From positions 27,610 to 91,609 of the forward strand of contig JAFSTX010000052.1 of assembly GCA_017445585.1 (NCBI GenBank): 64,000 bases of DNA, written 5' to 3'. Source of the DNA: Lachnospiraceae bacterium. Lineage in GTDB: Bacteria; Bacillota; Clostridia; Lachnospirales; Lachnospiraceae. Each line of letters opens with the position of its first letter. Position 1 is the stretch's first letter. The notes below the pieces were generated by a model. The model saw nothing but the letters and a program-made list of their open reading frames with translations, was not told the origin of the DNA and ran no database searches. Made by a program: the position numbers and the translations under genes. Below are positions 31,749-41,327 of the stretch, one piece after another.

Positions 31749-33131
31749 ATGAAAAAAGTATTTCTGACGGTTCTTGCACTGGCGCTCGTCGTGACGATGA
31801 CAGCCTGCGGCGAGAGCGGCGAGAGTGTATCGGTCCAGTCAGTGGCCATGATCTGCGGGACGGGCAACGTGGGCATAGCAGAGAGATTTGCGGGCGTGGT
31901 AAGTTCGCGCAGCGAGATCAATGTCGAGCTGACGGACGGCCGCAAGGCCGGAGAGATCATTGTAGCCGAGGGTGACGACGTAGAGGCCGGACAGGTTCTT
32001 TTTACCTATGACACCGAAGCCCAGCAGATCAACTTTGAAAAGGCGCAGCTTGAACTCGAGCAGATGAAGAACGCGATCGAATCCAAGAAAAAGACAAAGG
32101 AGTCTCTGGAAAAGGAAAAGAACAACGCTTCATCCGACCAGAAGCTTCAGTATTCATTGGAGATACAGGAGTGCGAGACCGAGATCCGCGAGCAGGAATA
32201 CAACATGGCGATAAAGGAAAAGGAGCTCGCACGGCTTGAAGAGGCGGTCTCGGATACACAGTATATCTGTCCCATCACGGGCCGCGTCAAATCCGTCAAC
32301 CCCGACGGTGGCTATGACCAGCAGACGGGCGAGCAGCTGCCCTTTATGAGCATCGTGGAGACCGGAGCCTATCAGGTAAAGGGCTATGTGAATGAGATGA
32401 ACGCGCAGGTCCTCGGAGAGGGAATGGATGTCATAGTCAGGTCCAGGAGCGATAAAGATGTGATCTGGAAAGGCAGCGTAGACCGCATAGACTGGGAGAA
32501 TCCACAGAAGAGCGGCAATAACTTCTATTACTATGACGGCGGCGGCAGCAGCGATACGTCAAGCTCCAGTAAATATCCCTTCTATATCGAGCTTGACGAC
32601 AGCGAGGGACTGATCCTGGGACAGCACGTATTTATCGAGCCCGATTACGGTCAGGGTGTTCTGGAGGATGCGGGCAAGCTTCATCTGCCCTCCATGTATC
32701 TATTTGATACCACGGAAAATTCCGGCTATGTCTGGGCAGAAAACGGCAGCGGGAGACTTGAGAAGAGAAAAGTCTCTCTCGGCAGCTTCGATTCGGATAT
32801 GGAGACCTATGTTATCGAGGACGGACTGACAGAGGATGATTATATCGCTTTCCCTGAAGAGACCCTGCAGGAGGGCATGGTCTGCGAGAGATTCGATCCC
32901 GAATCATTTGAGCCGGGAGAGTTTCCGGATAGCGAGATGCCTGTGGACGGAGAGTTCAACGTCGAGGAAGGAAACTTCGGCGACGGCGAATTCTACGGTG
33001 ACGATGGCAATTCCGGCGAGGACGGTTTCTTCTATGAGAACGACGGCGGCTACGGCGACGGTATGGAAGGCGGCCCGGTGCTTACCGGAGACGAGCCCGT
33101 GGTTATCGCCACGGCTGCACCGATGGGCTAA
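31749..33131 (+). CDS. HlyD/MacA-like periplasmic-adaptor lipoprotein
   Basis: 460 residues. A lipoprotein signal (M-T-A-C) is followed by a lipoyl/barrel-sandwich half, a coiled coil of about 80 residues rich in Lys/Glu/Gln (about 105-175), the returning half-lipoyl domain and a beta-barrel. The last 60 residues are an unusual Asp/Glu/Gly/Asn/Tyr-rich acidic tail. Such adaptors bridge a MacB-type permease in Gram-positive cells to the wall or extracellular side. ATG 31749 with CAGGAGG. It is the first gene of the operon. Confidence 0.85.
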   Translation: MKKVFLTVLALALVVTMTACGESGESVSVQSVAMICGTGNVGIAERFAGVVSSRSEINVELTDGRKAGEIIVAEGDDVEAGQVLFTYDTEAQQINFEKAQLELEQMKNAIESKKKTKESLEKEKNNASSDQKLQYSLEIQECETEIREQEYNMAIKEKELARLEEAVSDTQYICPITGRVKSVNPDGGYDQQTGEQLPFMSIVETGAYQVKGYVNEMNAQVLGEGMDVIVRSRSDKDVIWKGSVDRIDWENPQKSGNNFYYYDGGGSSDTSSSSKYPFYIELDDSEGLILGQHVFIEPDYGQGVLEDAGKLHLPSMYLFDTTENSGYVWAENGSGRLEKRKVSLGSFDSDMETYVIEDGLTEDDYIAFPEETLQEGMVCERFDPESFEPGEFPDSEMPVDGEFNVEEGNFGDGEFYGDDGNSGEDGFFYENDGGYGDGMEGGPVLTGDEPVVIATAAPMG

Positions 33132-33146
33132 AGGTCAGGAGGCAGT

Positions 33147-33830
33147 ATGAATATCTTGACTATGAAGGATATATGCAAGGACTACCCTATGGGGCGGGAT
33201 GTGCTTCACGTGCTTAAGAATGTGAACATGACCGTCGCAGATGGAGAATACCTCGCGATAATGGGTCCCTCCGGATCCGGTAAAACTACGCTGATGAATC
33301 TCATAGGGTGCCTGGATACAGCCACTTCCGGCTCATACCTGCTCGGAGAGCGCGAGATCACGGCATGCAGCGACAATCAGCTCGCAGAGATAAGAAACAG
33401 GGAGATCGGCTTCGTTTTCCAATCGTTTAATCTGCTGCCGCGCACTACGGCCGTGGACAACGTGGCCATGCCCCTGCTCTATGCCGGCGTGTCCAGATCG
33501 GAGCGCACCGCGAGGGCCGAAGCTGCGCTGGAGATGGTCGGACTGGCAGACCGTAAGGGCTTTGCGCCTGAGCAGCTTTCCGGCGGACAGTGCCAGCGGG
33601 TCGCCATCGCCAGAGCCATGGTGGGCAGTCCGAGACTGCTGCTGGCTGACGAACCTACCGGCGCGCTCGATTCCGCGTCCGGTGCTCAGGTCATGGAGCT
33701 GTTTGCCGATATCCACAGCAGAGGTACTACGATAATTATGATAACACACGATGAGGAGATCGCGTCGCACGCGGCACGGCAGGCCTATATACGCGACGGC
33801 ATACTGACGGGAGGTGAAGCCGGTGAATAA
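33147..33830 (+). CDS. ABC transporter ATPase, MacB/LolD type
   Basis: 227 residues. Walker A G-P-S-G-S-G-K-T-T at 40-48, Q-loop, signature L-S-G-G-Q-C-Q-R near residue 143, Walker B L-L-L-A-D-E-P-T-G-A-L-D and H-loop I-T-H-D. It powers mechanotransmission-type export with the MacB-like permease encoded two genes downstream. The stop overlaps the next start by eight bases. Confidence 0.95.
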   Translation: MNILTMKDICKDYPMGRDVLHVLKNVNMTVADGEYLAIMGPSGSGKTTLMNLIGCLDTATSGSYLLGEREITACSDNQLAEIRNREIGFVFQSFNLLPRTTAVDNVAMPLLYAGVSRSERTARAEAALEMVGLADRKGFAPEQLSGGQCQRVAIARAMVGSPRLLLADEPTGALDSASGAQVMELFADIHSRGTTIIMITHDEEIASHAARQAYIRDGILTGGEAGE

Positions 33831-35358
33831 GACAGTCAAAGGCATCATCATAGCGGTCGTATCCGTGGCAGTCCTCGCGGGCCTTGCCGCGGGCGGGCTG
33901 CTGATCTACAAAAAGGCTTCTGCAGGTGCGGTAAAAGTATACCAGGTTTCAAATTTTGCCATGATGGGCTCCGACATGATGGGTTCGGAGACCAGCGGCA
34001 TGGTCACCCTGGATAACCTTCAGCGGGTCCAGGTGAGTGATACGCAGCAGGTCACCGGGATCTTTGTAGAAGAGGGTCAGGAAGTGAAAAAAGGAGATAA
34101 GCTCGTATCTTTTGACACGACGCTCTCCGATATAGAACTCAAGAAATCAGAGATCAATCTGGAACGAACCAAACTCCAGCTTGAACAGGCCAAAAAAGAA
34201 CTCAGACGCATTAACAGCCTGAGCCCATATTCGTCTGTGCTCGTCACTCCCGAGCCTTTGGGCATAGTATATACGCCTCATGAGACAAAGGTCGTGATAG
34301 CGGGAGAGGGCACTTCGGATTCTCCGTATTATTATCTCTGGGATGAGAACGACACCCTGAATATCTCAGATATGGATGAACTTCTTTCAGCGGTTCGGAG
34401 CACGGATCCCGAGGCCGCGGAAGTATGGGTGACATTTGTCGTCAGAGAGAACAATGCGCTGAATGCGCCCGTGCTGCGCAGCTTCGGGCTTCTGATCAGT
34501 GAGGAGACAGATGAGAGCGGCAGCGCGGATCTGGTATGGAGCTTCTACGAGCCGGTGCTCTCCGAGGAGATCATGGCTTATGAGGAAGAACCGGAGCCGT
34601 ATTATCAGGAGTCCGGTTCACCATATACGTCAAAGCAGATTTCCGAGATGCGCGCCGCACAGCAAAACACCATCAAGGACCTAGAGATCGCGGTCCAGAT
34701 GGCACAGGTGGATTTTGACCGCATGCAGATGGAAGTTAATGACGGCACCGTGGTAAGCAAGATCGACGGCATAGTCAAGGCCGTCAGAGACCCCGAGACC
34801 TGCGCAATGACCGGAGAGCCGCTTATAGAGCTTTCGGGCGGGGGCGGTTACCTCATCGACGTCGCCATGAGCGAGATGGAACTTGGCACGCTGCAGGTGG
34901 GAGATACCGTCATGGTGCAGTCCTGGCAGAGCGGAGAGATGCTCGAGGGCACCGTGGTCGAGACTTCCGAGTATCCTACCACGTCCGCGAACTCGTGGAG
35001 CAGCGGCAACCAGAACGTGTCCTACTATCCTTTTAAGGTCGCGGTCAGCGAGGACGCGAACCTTCAGGAGTATGAGTGGGTCGGAGTCACATACAGCACG
35101 AACCGTACGACGGACGGATTCTACCTTCAGAAGATGTTTGTCCGCAGCGAGAGCGGACGCAGCTACGTCTATGTGGAGAAGGACGGCAGGCTGGAGCAGC
35201 GCTTTATCTCCACCGGAGCGGCCCAGTGGGACAATCTGATGGTAAAGGGCGGCCTGTCCATGAACGACTGGATCGCCTTCCCCTATGGCAGCGATACGGT
35301 GGCAGGCGCGGACACCGAGCACGCGGATGTCCAGGATCTCTACGACGTGAAGTACTGA
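33823..35358 (+). CDS. Second HlyD/MacA-like adaptor, membrane-anchored
   Basis: 511 residues. One N-terminal membrane helix (about 6-28) is followed by a barrel-sandwich half, a helical hairpin, an inserted domain of about 110 residues (roughly 130-250) and the second half with a beta-barrel region. The GTG at 33823 sits behind GGAGGTGA; a GTG three codons earlier is an alternative. It is different in sequence from the lipoprotein adaptor of the same operon. Two unlike adaptors around one ATPase suggest a hetero-oligomeric channel. Confidence 0.8.
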   Translation: MNKTVKGIIIAVVSVAVLAGLAAGGLLIYKKASAGAVKVYQVSNFAMMGSDMMGSETSGMVTLDNLQRVQVSDTQQVTGIFVEEGQEVKKGDKLVSFDTTLSDIELKKSEINLERTKLQLEQAKKELRRINSLSPYSSVLVTPEPLGIVYTPHETKVVIAGEGTSDSPYYYLWDENDTLNISDMDELLSAVRSTDPEAAEVWVTFVVRENNALNAPVLRSFGLLISEETDESGSADLVWSFYEPVLSEEIMAYEEEPEPYYQESGSPYTSKQISEMRAAQQNTIKDLEIAVQMAQVDFDRMQMEVNDGTVVSKIDGIVKAVRDPETCAMTGEPLIELSGGGGYLIDVAMSEMELGTLQVGDTVMVQSWQSGEMLEGTVVETSEYPTTSANSWSSGNQNVSYYPFKVAVSEDANLQEYEWVGVTYSTNRTTDGFYLQKMFVRSESGRSYVYVEKDGRLEQRFISTGAAQWDNLMVKGGLSMNDWIAFPYGSDTVAGADTEHADVQDLYDVKY

Positions 35359-35375
35359 GAAAGGAGGCGGTGATA

Positions 35376-36623
35376 ATGTTTGAAAACATCAGACTTTCCT
35401 TCAGAGGAATATGGAATCACAAGCTCCGCTCGGTACTGACGATGCTCGGCATCATAATCGGTATAGCGGCTATTATAACCATCGTTTCCACGATAAAGGG
35501 TACGAACGATCAGATCAAACAGAACCTGATCGGCTCCGGGACGAATGTAGTCACGGTGCAGCTATCGGCAAAGAACGGATACTATGACCCCGGATACTCT
35601 GAGACTCCCGACGGAATTATGAATCCGTCGGAGAACGACAGGGAGACATTTCTCGCACTGGACGGAGTCAGCGATGTATCATTCTATGTGTACAGGCAGA
35701 ATGCAGACAGCGTATATTACCAGAATTCGGTGTTTTCCGGACAGATCTACGGCATCGACAGCCACTATCTCTCCGTGAACGGTTACAGGCTCTCATACGG
35801 GCGTGGATTCGTGGACGGAGACTACGCCGGACACCGCAAGGTACTGCTGATAGATACCGATACCGTGACTACTCTCTTTGCAGGAGAGTATCCTATCGGC
35901 TGCATCGTGGAGATGCAGGGCGAGCCTTTTACGGTAGTCGGTGTAGTGGAAAAGACTTCCGACGCTTCGCCCTCTATAAACAGTATCTCCGATTACTGGA
36001 TGTATGGAGGAAATTCAAACGGAACGATCTTTATCCCGGATGCGAGCTGGTCTGTGCTCTACCGTTTTGACGAGCCCTGTACTCTGGCTGTCAGGGCAGC
36101 TTCAACTGATGATATGGCAGGAGCCGGCAGCGGAGCGGCGAGCGTCATGAACGAGAGCTTTGTGATGAACAGCGAATATGAATACAAGGCAAACGACCTG
36201 CTGCAGCAGGCTTCCGAGCTCCAGTCGCTGTCGAACTCGACGAATACTCAGCTGCTCTGGATAGCGGGCATCTCGCTCCTCGTAGGCGGTATCGGCGTCA
36301 TGAATATCATGCTGGTCTCGGTCACGGAGCGCACACGCGAGATCGGACTCAAAAAAGCCCTCGGCGCAAAGCGAAGAGTGATCCTGTGGCAGTTCCTGAC
36401 GGAAGCGGCTGTCCTGACGAGTCTCGGCGGCCTGCTTGGGGTTGGCGCGGGTATAGGTCTGGCCAAGCTCCTCTCGGGAGTCGTCGGCACGCCTGCGTCG
36501 ATCAGCGTTCCCGCGTGCCTGATCGCGGTGGTCTTTTCGATGGTCATAGGTGTGGTCTTCGGACTCATCCCCGCCTTCAAGGCTTCAAAGCTCAACCCGA
36601 TTGAAGCGCTGAGGAGAGAGTAG
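35376..36623 (+). CDS. MacB-like ABC permease (FtsX domain)
   Basis: 415 residues. The first helix (about 18-40) is followed by a large extracytoplasmic MacB_PCD domain (about 45-280) and three more helices in the FtsX domain, with V-G-G-I-G-V-M-N-I-M-L near residue 305 and V-T-E-R-T-R-E-I-G-L-K-K-A-L-G-A-K at 318-334, the coupling segment of the family. AAAGGAGG precedes the ATG. It closes the export operon and is followed by a terminator. The cargo may be a peptide or antimicrobial compound. Confidence 0.92.
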   Translation: MFENIRLSFRGIWNHKLRSVLTMLGIIIGIAAIITIVSTIKGTNDQIKQNLIGSGTNVVTVQLSAKNGYYDPGYSETPDGIMNPSENDRETFLALDGVSDVSFYVYRQNADSVYYQNSVFSGQIYGIDSHYLSVNGYRLSYGRGFVDGDYAGHRKVLLIDTDTVTTLFAGEYPIGCIVEMQGEPFTVVGVVEKTSDASPSINSISDYWMYGGNSNGTIFIPDASWSVLYRFDEPCTLAVRAASTDDMAGAGSGAASVMNESFVMNSEYEYKANDLLQQASELQSLSNSTNTQLLWIAGISLLVGGIGVMNIMLVSVTERTREIGLKKALGAKRRVILWQFLTEAAVLTSLGGLLGVGAGIGLAKLLSGVVGTPASISVPACLIAVVFSMVIGVVFGLIPAFKASKLNPIEALRRE

Positions 36624-36668
36624 ACCGGGACTTTTGCCTTGCATATTTCGGATGCAGTAATTATAATA

Positions 36669-36695
36669 GTCGGCGGATATTCCGCCGGCTTTTTT
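36669..36695 (+). terminator. Rho-independent terminator of the export operon
   Basis: GTCGGCGGA pairs with TCCGCCGGC (one G-T pair) around TAT, followed by TTTTTT. Confidence 0.8.
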
Positions 36696-36769
36696 AGGGG
36701 CAGGACGCCGGGTCAGCCCGTAAGTGTCATCCCCGAAAACAGGCAAATAATATATATATAGGAGTCAAT

Positions 36770-38221
36770 ATGGCACAAAAAATCAGAACCAGGTACGCGC
36801 CGTCCCCTACGGGACGCATGCACGTCGGAAACCTCCGTACGGCGCTCTACGCATACCTTATCGCAAAGCATGAGGGAGGAGATTATATCCTCCGTATCGA
36901 GGACACTGACAGGGAGCGCTTCTTTGAGGGAGCGCTGGAGATCATCTACAGGACTCTGGAAAAGACCGGACTTAACTACGATGAAGGCCCGGACAAGGAC
37001 GGCGGCGTAGGCCCCTACGTCCAGTCGGAGCGCGTGGAGGCCGGCATCTATATGAAGTACGCTCTGCAGCTTGTCGAGAAGGGCGAGGCTTATTACTGCT
37101 TCTGCGGCAAGGAGCGTCTGGAACAGCTCCACGAGGCCGCGGAGGGCAGTGATGTGGCAAAATACGACAAGCACTGTCTGTCGCTGTCAAAAGAGGAAAT
37201 AGAGGCAAATCTCGCTGCCGGAAAGCCCTTTGTCATCCGCCAGAACATCCCTACTACCGGGACTACGACCTTCCACGACGAGCTTTACGGGGATATCACC
37301 GTACCCAACGAGGACCTGGACGACATGGTCCTGATCAAATCGGACGGCTACCCCACCTACAACTTCGCGAACGTCATCGACGACCATCTCATGGGCATCA
37401 CTCACGTAGTCAGGGGCAACGAATACATCTCGTCCTCACCCAAGTACACGAGGCTCTATGCGGCCTTTGGCTGGGAGGAACCGAAGTACATCCACTGCCC
37501 GCTGATCACCGGCGAGGATCATAAGAAGCTCTCAAAGCGCAGCGGACATGCCTCCTACGAGGATCTTGTGGCGCAGGGCTTTGTGGATGAGGCCGTAGTA
37601 AACTACGTGGCTCTGTTCGGCTGGAATCCGGAGGACAATCAGGAAATAATGAGTCTGGACGATCTGGTGCGCAAGTTTGATTACATGCACATCAACAAGT
37701 CGCCGGCTGTCTTTGATATCCAGAAGCTCCGCTGGATGAACGGAGAGTATATCAAGGCCATGGACGAGGAGAAATACCTCGAAAAGGCGCTTCCTTTCGT
37801 TAAAAACGTCGTCGGGGACAAGCTTGACGCCGTAAAGATCGCGGATCTGATGAAGACCCGCATAGAGGTCTTCCCGGATATCGAGCCCGCGATCGACTTC
37901 TTTGCGGAACTGCCGGATTATGACGTCGAGCTCTTTACCCATAAGAAGATGAAGACCGACGCCGCCATCTCCAGAGAGGTCCTGACGGAGATGCTGCCCG
38001 GGCTGCAGGCGATCGAAAAATATGATCATGACAGTCTCAGCGCTTTTGTGACGGACTATGTGACAAAGAAGGGTATAAAGAACGGTCAGGCGCTGTGGCC
38101 TCTGCGCATCGCCGTATCCGGCAAGGCTATGACTCCGGGCGGAGCCTACGAGATCATGGAGATCCTCGGCAAGGACGAGAGCCTGCGCCGGATAGGGATC
38201 GCACTTGAAAAGCTCGGATAA
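36770..38221 (+). CDS. gltX: Glutamyl-tRNA synthetase
   Basis: 483 residues, usual GluRS length. Class I motif P-S-P-T-G-R-M-H18-V-G-N is the HIGH equivalent and K-L-S-K-R-S-G near residue 252 is the KMSKS equivalent. The C-terminal half is the helical anticodon-binding domain. No glutamine-specific changes are obvious, and it may charge both tRNA-Glu and tRNA-Gln as in most Firmicutes. It stands as a single unit between two terminators. Confidence 0.96.
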   Translation: MAQKIRTRYAPSPTGRMHVGNLRTALYAYLIAKHEGGDYILRIEDTDRERFFEGALEIIYRTLEKTGLNYDEGPDKDGGVGPYVQSERVEAGIYMKYALQLVEKGEAYYCFCGKERLEQLHEAAEGSDVAKYDKHCLSLSKEEIEANLAAGKPFVIRQNIPTTGTTTFHDELYGDITVPNEDLDDMVLIKSDGYPTYNFANVIDDHLMGITHVVRGNEYISSSPKYTRLYAAFGWEEPKYIHCPLITGEDHKKLSKRSGHASYEDLVAQGFVDEAVVNYVALFGWNPEDNQEIMSLDDLVRKFDYMHINKSPAVFDIQKLRWMNGEYIKAMDEEKYLEKALPFVKNVVGDKLDAVKIADLMKTRIEVFPDIEPAIDFFAELPDYDVELFTHKKMKTDAAISREVLTEMLPGLQAIEKYDHDSLSAFVTDYVTKKGIKNGQALWPLRIAVSGKAMTPGGAYEIMEILGKDESLRRIGIALEKLG

Positions 38222-38228
38222 ATTCTTT

Positions 38229-38252
38229 AAGGGGGATCGTATCCCCCTTTTT
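38229..38252 (+). terminator. Rho-independent terminator after gltX
   Basis: GGGGGAT and ATCCCCC around CGT, flanked by AA and TTTTT. Confidence 0.85.
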
Positions 38253-38296
38253 AGTGCAAAAACAAAAAGATTTTTCACCGCCGAAAGAGCCATCGT

Positions 38297-38325
38297 TTGC
38301 ATGGACATAGCAGCCGGATTATGAT
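38297..38325 (+). promoter_or_regulatory. Promoter of the pyrH-frr cluster
   Basis: TTGCAT and TATGAT separated by 17 bases, upstream of pyrH and just after the gltX terminator. Confidence 0.45.
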
Positions 38326-38362
38326 AAAATGAATAGCGATTTTGAATAAAAAGGAGCAACTG

Positions 38363-39064
38363 ATGAAAAGACGTCGCGTTTTGCTGAAGCTGAGCGGAGA
38401 AGCGCTCGCGGGAGACAGGCATACCGGTTTTGACGAGGACACGGTCAGGGCCGTCGGAGAGCAGATAAAGAGGGCTCAGTCCGATGGCGTGGAGATAGCT
38501 GTAGTCATCGGCGGAGGCAACTTCTGGAGAGGCCGCAGCTCAAAGGATATCGAGAGAGTAAAGGCCGACCAGATAGGCATGCTCGCTACCGCGATGAATT
38601 GCCTCTACGTTTCCTCGCTCTTTGAGAGCATGGGGATGAAGACCGCTGTTTTCTGCTCGTTCGAGATCGGCGGTACGGTTCCGCTCTTTTCCTATGACGC
38701 AGCCGAGGCCGCGCTTGCCGAGGGAAGGATAGTCTTTTTCGCGGGCGGTACGGGACATCCGTATTTCTCCACGGATACCGGAGTCGTGCTGCGTGCGGTG
38801 GAGATGCACGCCGACGAGATCCTTATGGCAAAGGCCATCGACGGAGTCTACGACAGCGACCCGGCAAAGAATCCGAACGCCGTAAAATACGACGTCATTA
38901 CCATCGAAGAGATGGTAGAGAAGCGCCTCGCGGTCATAGATCTGGCGGCTTCCGCCCTCTGTCTGGACAACCGCATGCCTATGGCGGTGTTCGGCCTCGA
39001 GGGGCAGGATTCCATATACAGAGCCTTAAAGGGCGAGATATCCGGCACGCGTATAACGGTCTGA
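38363..39064 (+). CDS. pyrH: UMP kinase
   Basis: 233 residues of the amino-acid-kinase fold. L-L-K-L-S-G-E-A-L is near the N-terminus, G-G-G-N-F-W-R-G at about 52-59, and D-G-V-Y-D-S-D-P near residue 161. It phosphorylates UMP. ATG 38363 has AAAAGGAG upstream; the TTG seven codons earlier does not. It is the first gene of the conserved Firmicute pyrH-frr-uppS-cdsA-dxr-rseP-ispG-polC order, but rpsB and tsf, usual upstream neighbours, are replaced by gltX. Confidence 0.96.
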   Translation: MKRRRVLLKLSGEALAGDRHTGFDEDTVRAVGEQIKRAQSDGVEIAVVIGGGNFWRGRSSKDIERVKADQIGMLATAMNCLYVSSLFESMGMKTAVFCSFEIGGTVPLFSYDAAEAALAEGRIVFFAGGTGHPYFSTDTGVVLRAVEMHADEILMAKAIDGVYDSDPAKNPNAVKYDVITIEEMVEKRLAVIDLAASALCLDNRMPMAVFGLEGQDSIYRALKGEISGTRITV

Positions 39065-39102
39065 GACCGGACAAATATACAGACAGATAAAGGAGGACGA
39101 CC

Positions 39103-39657
39103 ATGGAAGACATTTTAAAAGTATCTGAGGATAAAATGAGCAAGACCCTCAGCAATCTTGAGGAGGAATACTCGGTCATCAGGGCCGGGCGCGCGAATCC
39201 CGCGCTGCTCAGCAAGATCATGGTGAGTTACTACGGCGCGCCCACGCCGCTCCAGCAGGTCGCGAACATCTCTGTTCCGGAGGCAAGGCTCCTTCAGATC
39301 CAGCCCTGGGACAAGAGCCTGATCAAAGAGATCGAAAAGGCCATCAACATGTCCGATATCGGGATCAATCCTTCAAATGACGGCACGCTCATCCGCCTGA
39401 CTTTCCCGGAGCTCACCGAAGAGCGCCGCAAAGAGCTGTCAAAGGATATCAAGAAAAAGGGCGAGGACGCGAAGGTCGCTCTGCGCAATATCCGCCGCGA
39501 CGCCAATGACCGTATAAAGAAGGCCGAAAAGGACGGCGACTTTACCGAGGACGACAGCAAACAGACCGAGGAGAGCGTACAGAAGCTTACCGACAAGTAC
39601 GTTGAAAAGATCGACAAGGCTATCGAAGCCAAGACAAAGGAGATCATGACGGTCTGA
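39103..39657 (+). CDS. frr: Ribosome recycling factor
   Basis: 184 residues, the standard size. [12 protein letters not shown] at 26-37 and a final [10 protein letters not shown] region followed by [10 protein letters not shown] are family signatures. It splits post-termination ribosomes with EF-G. GGAGG precedes the start. A terminator follows, so the cluster is interrupted here. Confidence 0.97.
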   Translation: MEDILKVSEDKMSKTLSNLEEEYSVIRAGRANPALLSKIMVSYYGAPTPLQQVANISVPEARLLQIQPWDKSLIKEIEKAINMSDIGINPSNDGTLIRLTFPELTEERRKELSKDIKKKGEDAKVALRNIRRDANDRIKKAEKDGDFTEDDSKQTEESVQKLTDKYVEKIDKAIEAKTKEIMTV

Positions 39658-39675
39658 GATCATTTGATCCTTATC

Positions 39676-39708
39676 AGGGCTGCCGCGTCCTGCGGCAGCC
39701 TGTTTTTT
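39676..39708 (+). terminator. Rho-independent terminator after frr
   Basis: GGCTGCCGC pairs with GCGGCAGCC around TCCT, followed by TGTTTTTT. Confidence 0.85.
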
Positions 39709-39781
39709 GAGAAGAAAGGCCGGCTGATCCTTTTTATGCCGGTTTAAAGCGCGGCGCAGGAGCGGCGTATGAGGTGAATCG

Positions 39782-40495
39782 ATGAACATTCCGGCGCATA
39801 TAGCCATCATTCTTGACGGCAACGGCCGATGGGCAAAGCTTCATAATCTTCCGAGGCAGCTCGGTCACAAGGCCGGGTGCGACAACCTCGAGCAGATGGT
39901 CGAGGATATGGCCCGGCTCGGGGTGAAGTATTTTACGGTCTACGCCTTTTCCACGGAAAACTGGAAGAGATCCGAGGAAGAGGTCGGCGCCCTGATGGGC
40001 TTTTTCAGACTTTACATCAGAAGGCTCAAAAAGCGCGCGATGGCAAACGATATAAAGGTCATGGCCATAGGCGAAAGGAGCCGCTTTGACGAGGATATCA
40101 GAGAGGCTCTGAGGGACGTGGAGGAATCTACTGCCGAAAACGGGGGCATGGTATTTGTCATGGCTCTCAACTACGGCAGCCGCGACGAGATCGTCAGGGC
40201 CGTAAGGCGGCTGGCCGCCGGGTGCGCTGAAGGCACTCTTTCCCCGGGAGAAATCGACGAGGATATGATAAGCAGGAATCTGGACACCGCGCTCATCCCC
40301 GACCCGGATCTGCTGATCCGGACCGCCGGAGAGCAGCGCCTTTCCAATTTCCTTTTGTGGCAGTGCGCGTATACGGAATTTTACTACAGCGACGTGCTCT
40401 GGCCGGATTTCCATATGGAAGAGCTCATGCAGGCCATAGAGTCCTACGGCTCGCGCGAGAGGCGCTTTGGCGGAAGACCCGCTCCGGCAAAGTAG
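39782..40495 (+). CDS. uppS: Isoprenyl transferase (undecaprenyl pyrophosphate synthase)
   Basis: 237 residues. I-L-D12-G-N-G-R-W-A-K at 10-19 contains the catalytic Asp and phosphate-binding residues. V-Y-A-F-S-T-E-N-W-K-R-S near 59-70 and the late R-T-A-G-E-Q-R-L-S-N-F-L block complete the cis-prenyltransferase pattern. It makes the C55 carrier lipid for wall synthesis. It starts 18 bases before cdsA in an uninterrupted run of envelope genes. Confidence 0.96.
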   Translation: MNIPAHIAIILDGNGRWAKLHNLPRQLGHKAGCDNLEQMVEDMARLGVKYFTVYAFSTENWKRSEEEVGALMGFFRLYIRRLKKRAMANDIKVMAIGERSRFDEDIREALRDVEESTAENGGMVFVMALNYGSRDEIVRAVRRLAAGCAEGTLSPGEIDEDMISRNLDTALIPDPDLLIRTAGEQRLSNFLLWQCAYTEFYYSDVLWPDFHMEELMQAIESYGSRERRFGGRPAPAK

Positions 40496-40513
40496 TTTAT
40501 GTGAGGTAAGGAA

Positions 40514-41326
40514 ATGTTCTGGACAAGATTGCTCAGCAGCATCATTCTGCTTGCGTCGATCATAGTACTCGGAGTTGCCGGAGGACTGCCGCTGCTGCTC
40601 GGGGTGGCGGTCATCTCCATCGTGGGGCTTTTTGAGCTGTACCGCGTGCTGGACATGCACAGGAGCGGGCTGGCCGTGCTGTGCTATATACTTGCAGCCA
40701 TATACGAGGCGATGATCTACACGTCGGGGCTCACGCTGATAGGAGCGTATGTGTTTCTCAGCATGCTCGCACTGCTGGTGCTCTATGTATTCACCTATCC
40801 CAAATACCGCGCCGTGCAGATCATGGGCGCGTATTTCGGACTGATATACGTGGTATTCATGCTTTCGTTCGTCTTCCTCGTGAGAGTGATGCCAGGCGGG
40901 CAGCACCTGATCTGGCTGATCTTTATCAGCGCCTGGGGAAGCGATACGCTGGCTTACTGCACGGGAATGCTCTTTGGCAGGCATAAGATGGCGCCGGTAC
41001 TGAGTCCCAAGAAGTCCGTAGAGGGAGCGATAGGCGGTATCCTCGGAGCGGCGCTTCTGGGCGTCATCTATGCCCTGATATTCGGGAACGAACTTGCCGT
41101 ATTTGCGCAGCCCGTTCTCTCGGTCGGGATACTTTGCGGAGCCGGCGGCGCTATCTCAATGATCGGAGATCTGGCGGCTTCGGCAATCAAGAGAAATTAT
41201 GAGATCAAGGACTACGGGGATCTGATACCGGGACATGGCGGAGTGCTGGACCGTTTTGACAGCATTATCATCACCGCGCCGCTGGTATTCTTCCTGGTGA
41301 TGTTCCTGCAGATAGTGGTCAGATAA
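40514..41326 (+). CDS. cdsA: Phosphatidate cytidylyltransferase
   Basis: 270 residues with about eight membrane helices. The signature near the C-terminus, S-M-I-G-D-L-A-A-S-A-I-K-R followed by K-D-Y-G-D-L-I-P-G-H-G-G-V-L-D-R, binds CTP and phosphatidic acid. It makes CDP-diacylglycerol for phospholipids. The stop abuts the dxr start by one base, so translation is coupled. Confidence 0.96.
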   Translation: MFWTRLLSSIILLASIIVLGVAGGLPLLLGVAVISIVGLFELYRVLDMHRSGLAVLCYILAAIYEAMIYTSGLTLIGAYVFLSMLALLVLYVFTYPKYRAVQIMGAYFGLIYVVFMLSFVFLVRVMPGGQHLIWLIFISAWGSDTLAYCTGMLFGRHKMAPVLSPKKSVEGAIGGILGAALLGVIYALIFGNELAVFAQPVLSVGILCGAGGAISMIGDLAASAIKRNYEIKDYGDLIPGHGGVLDRFDSIIITAPLVFFLVMFLQIVVR

Positions 41327-41327
41327 G

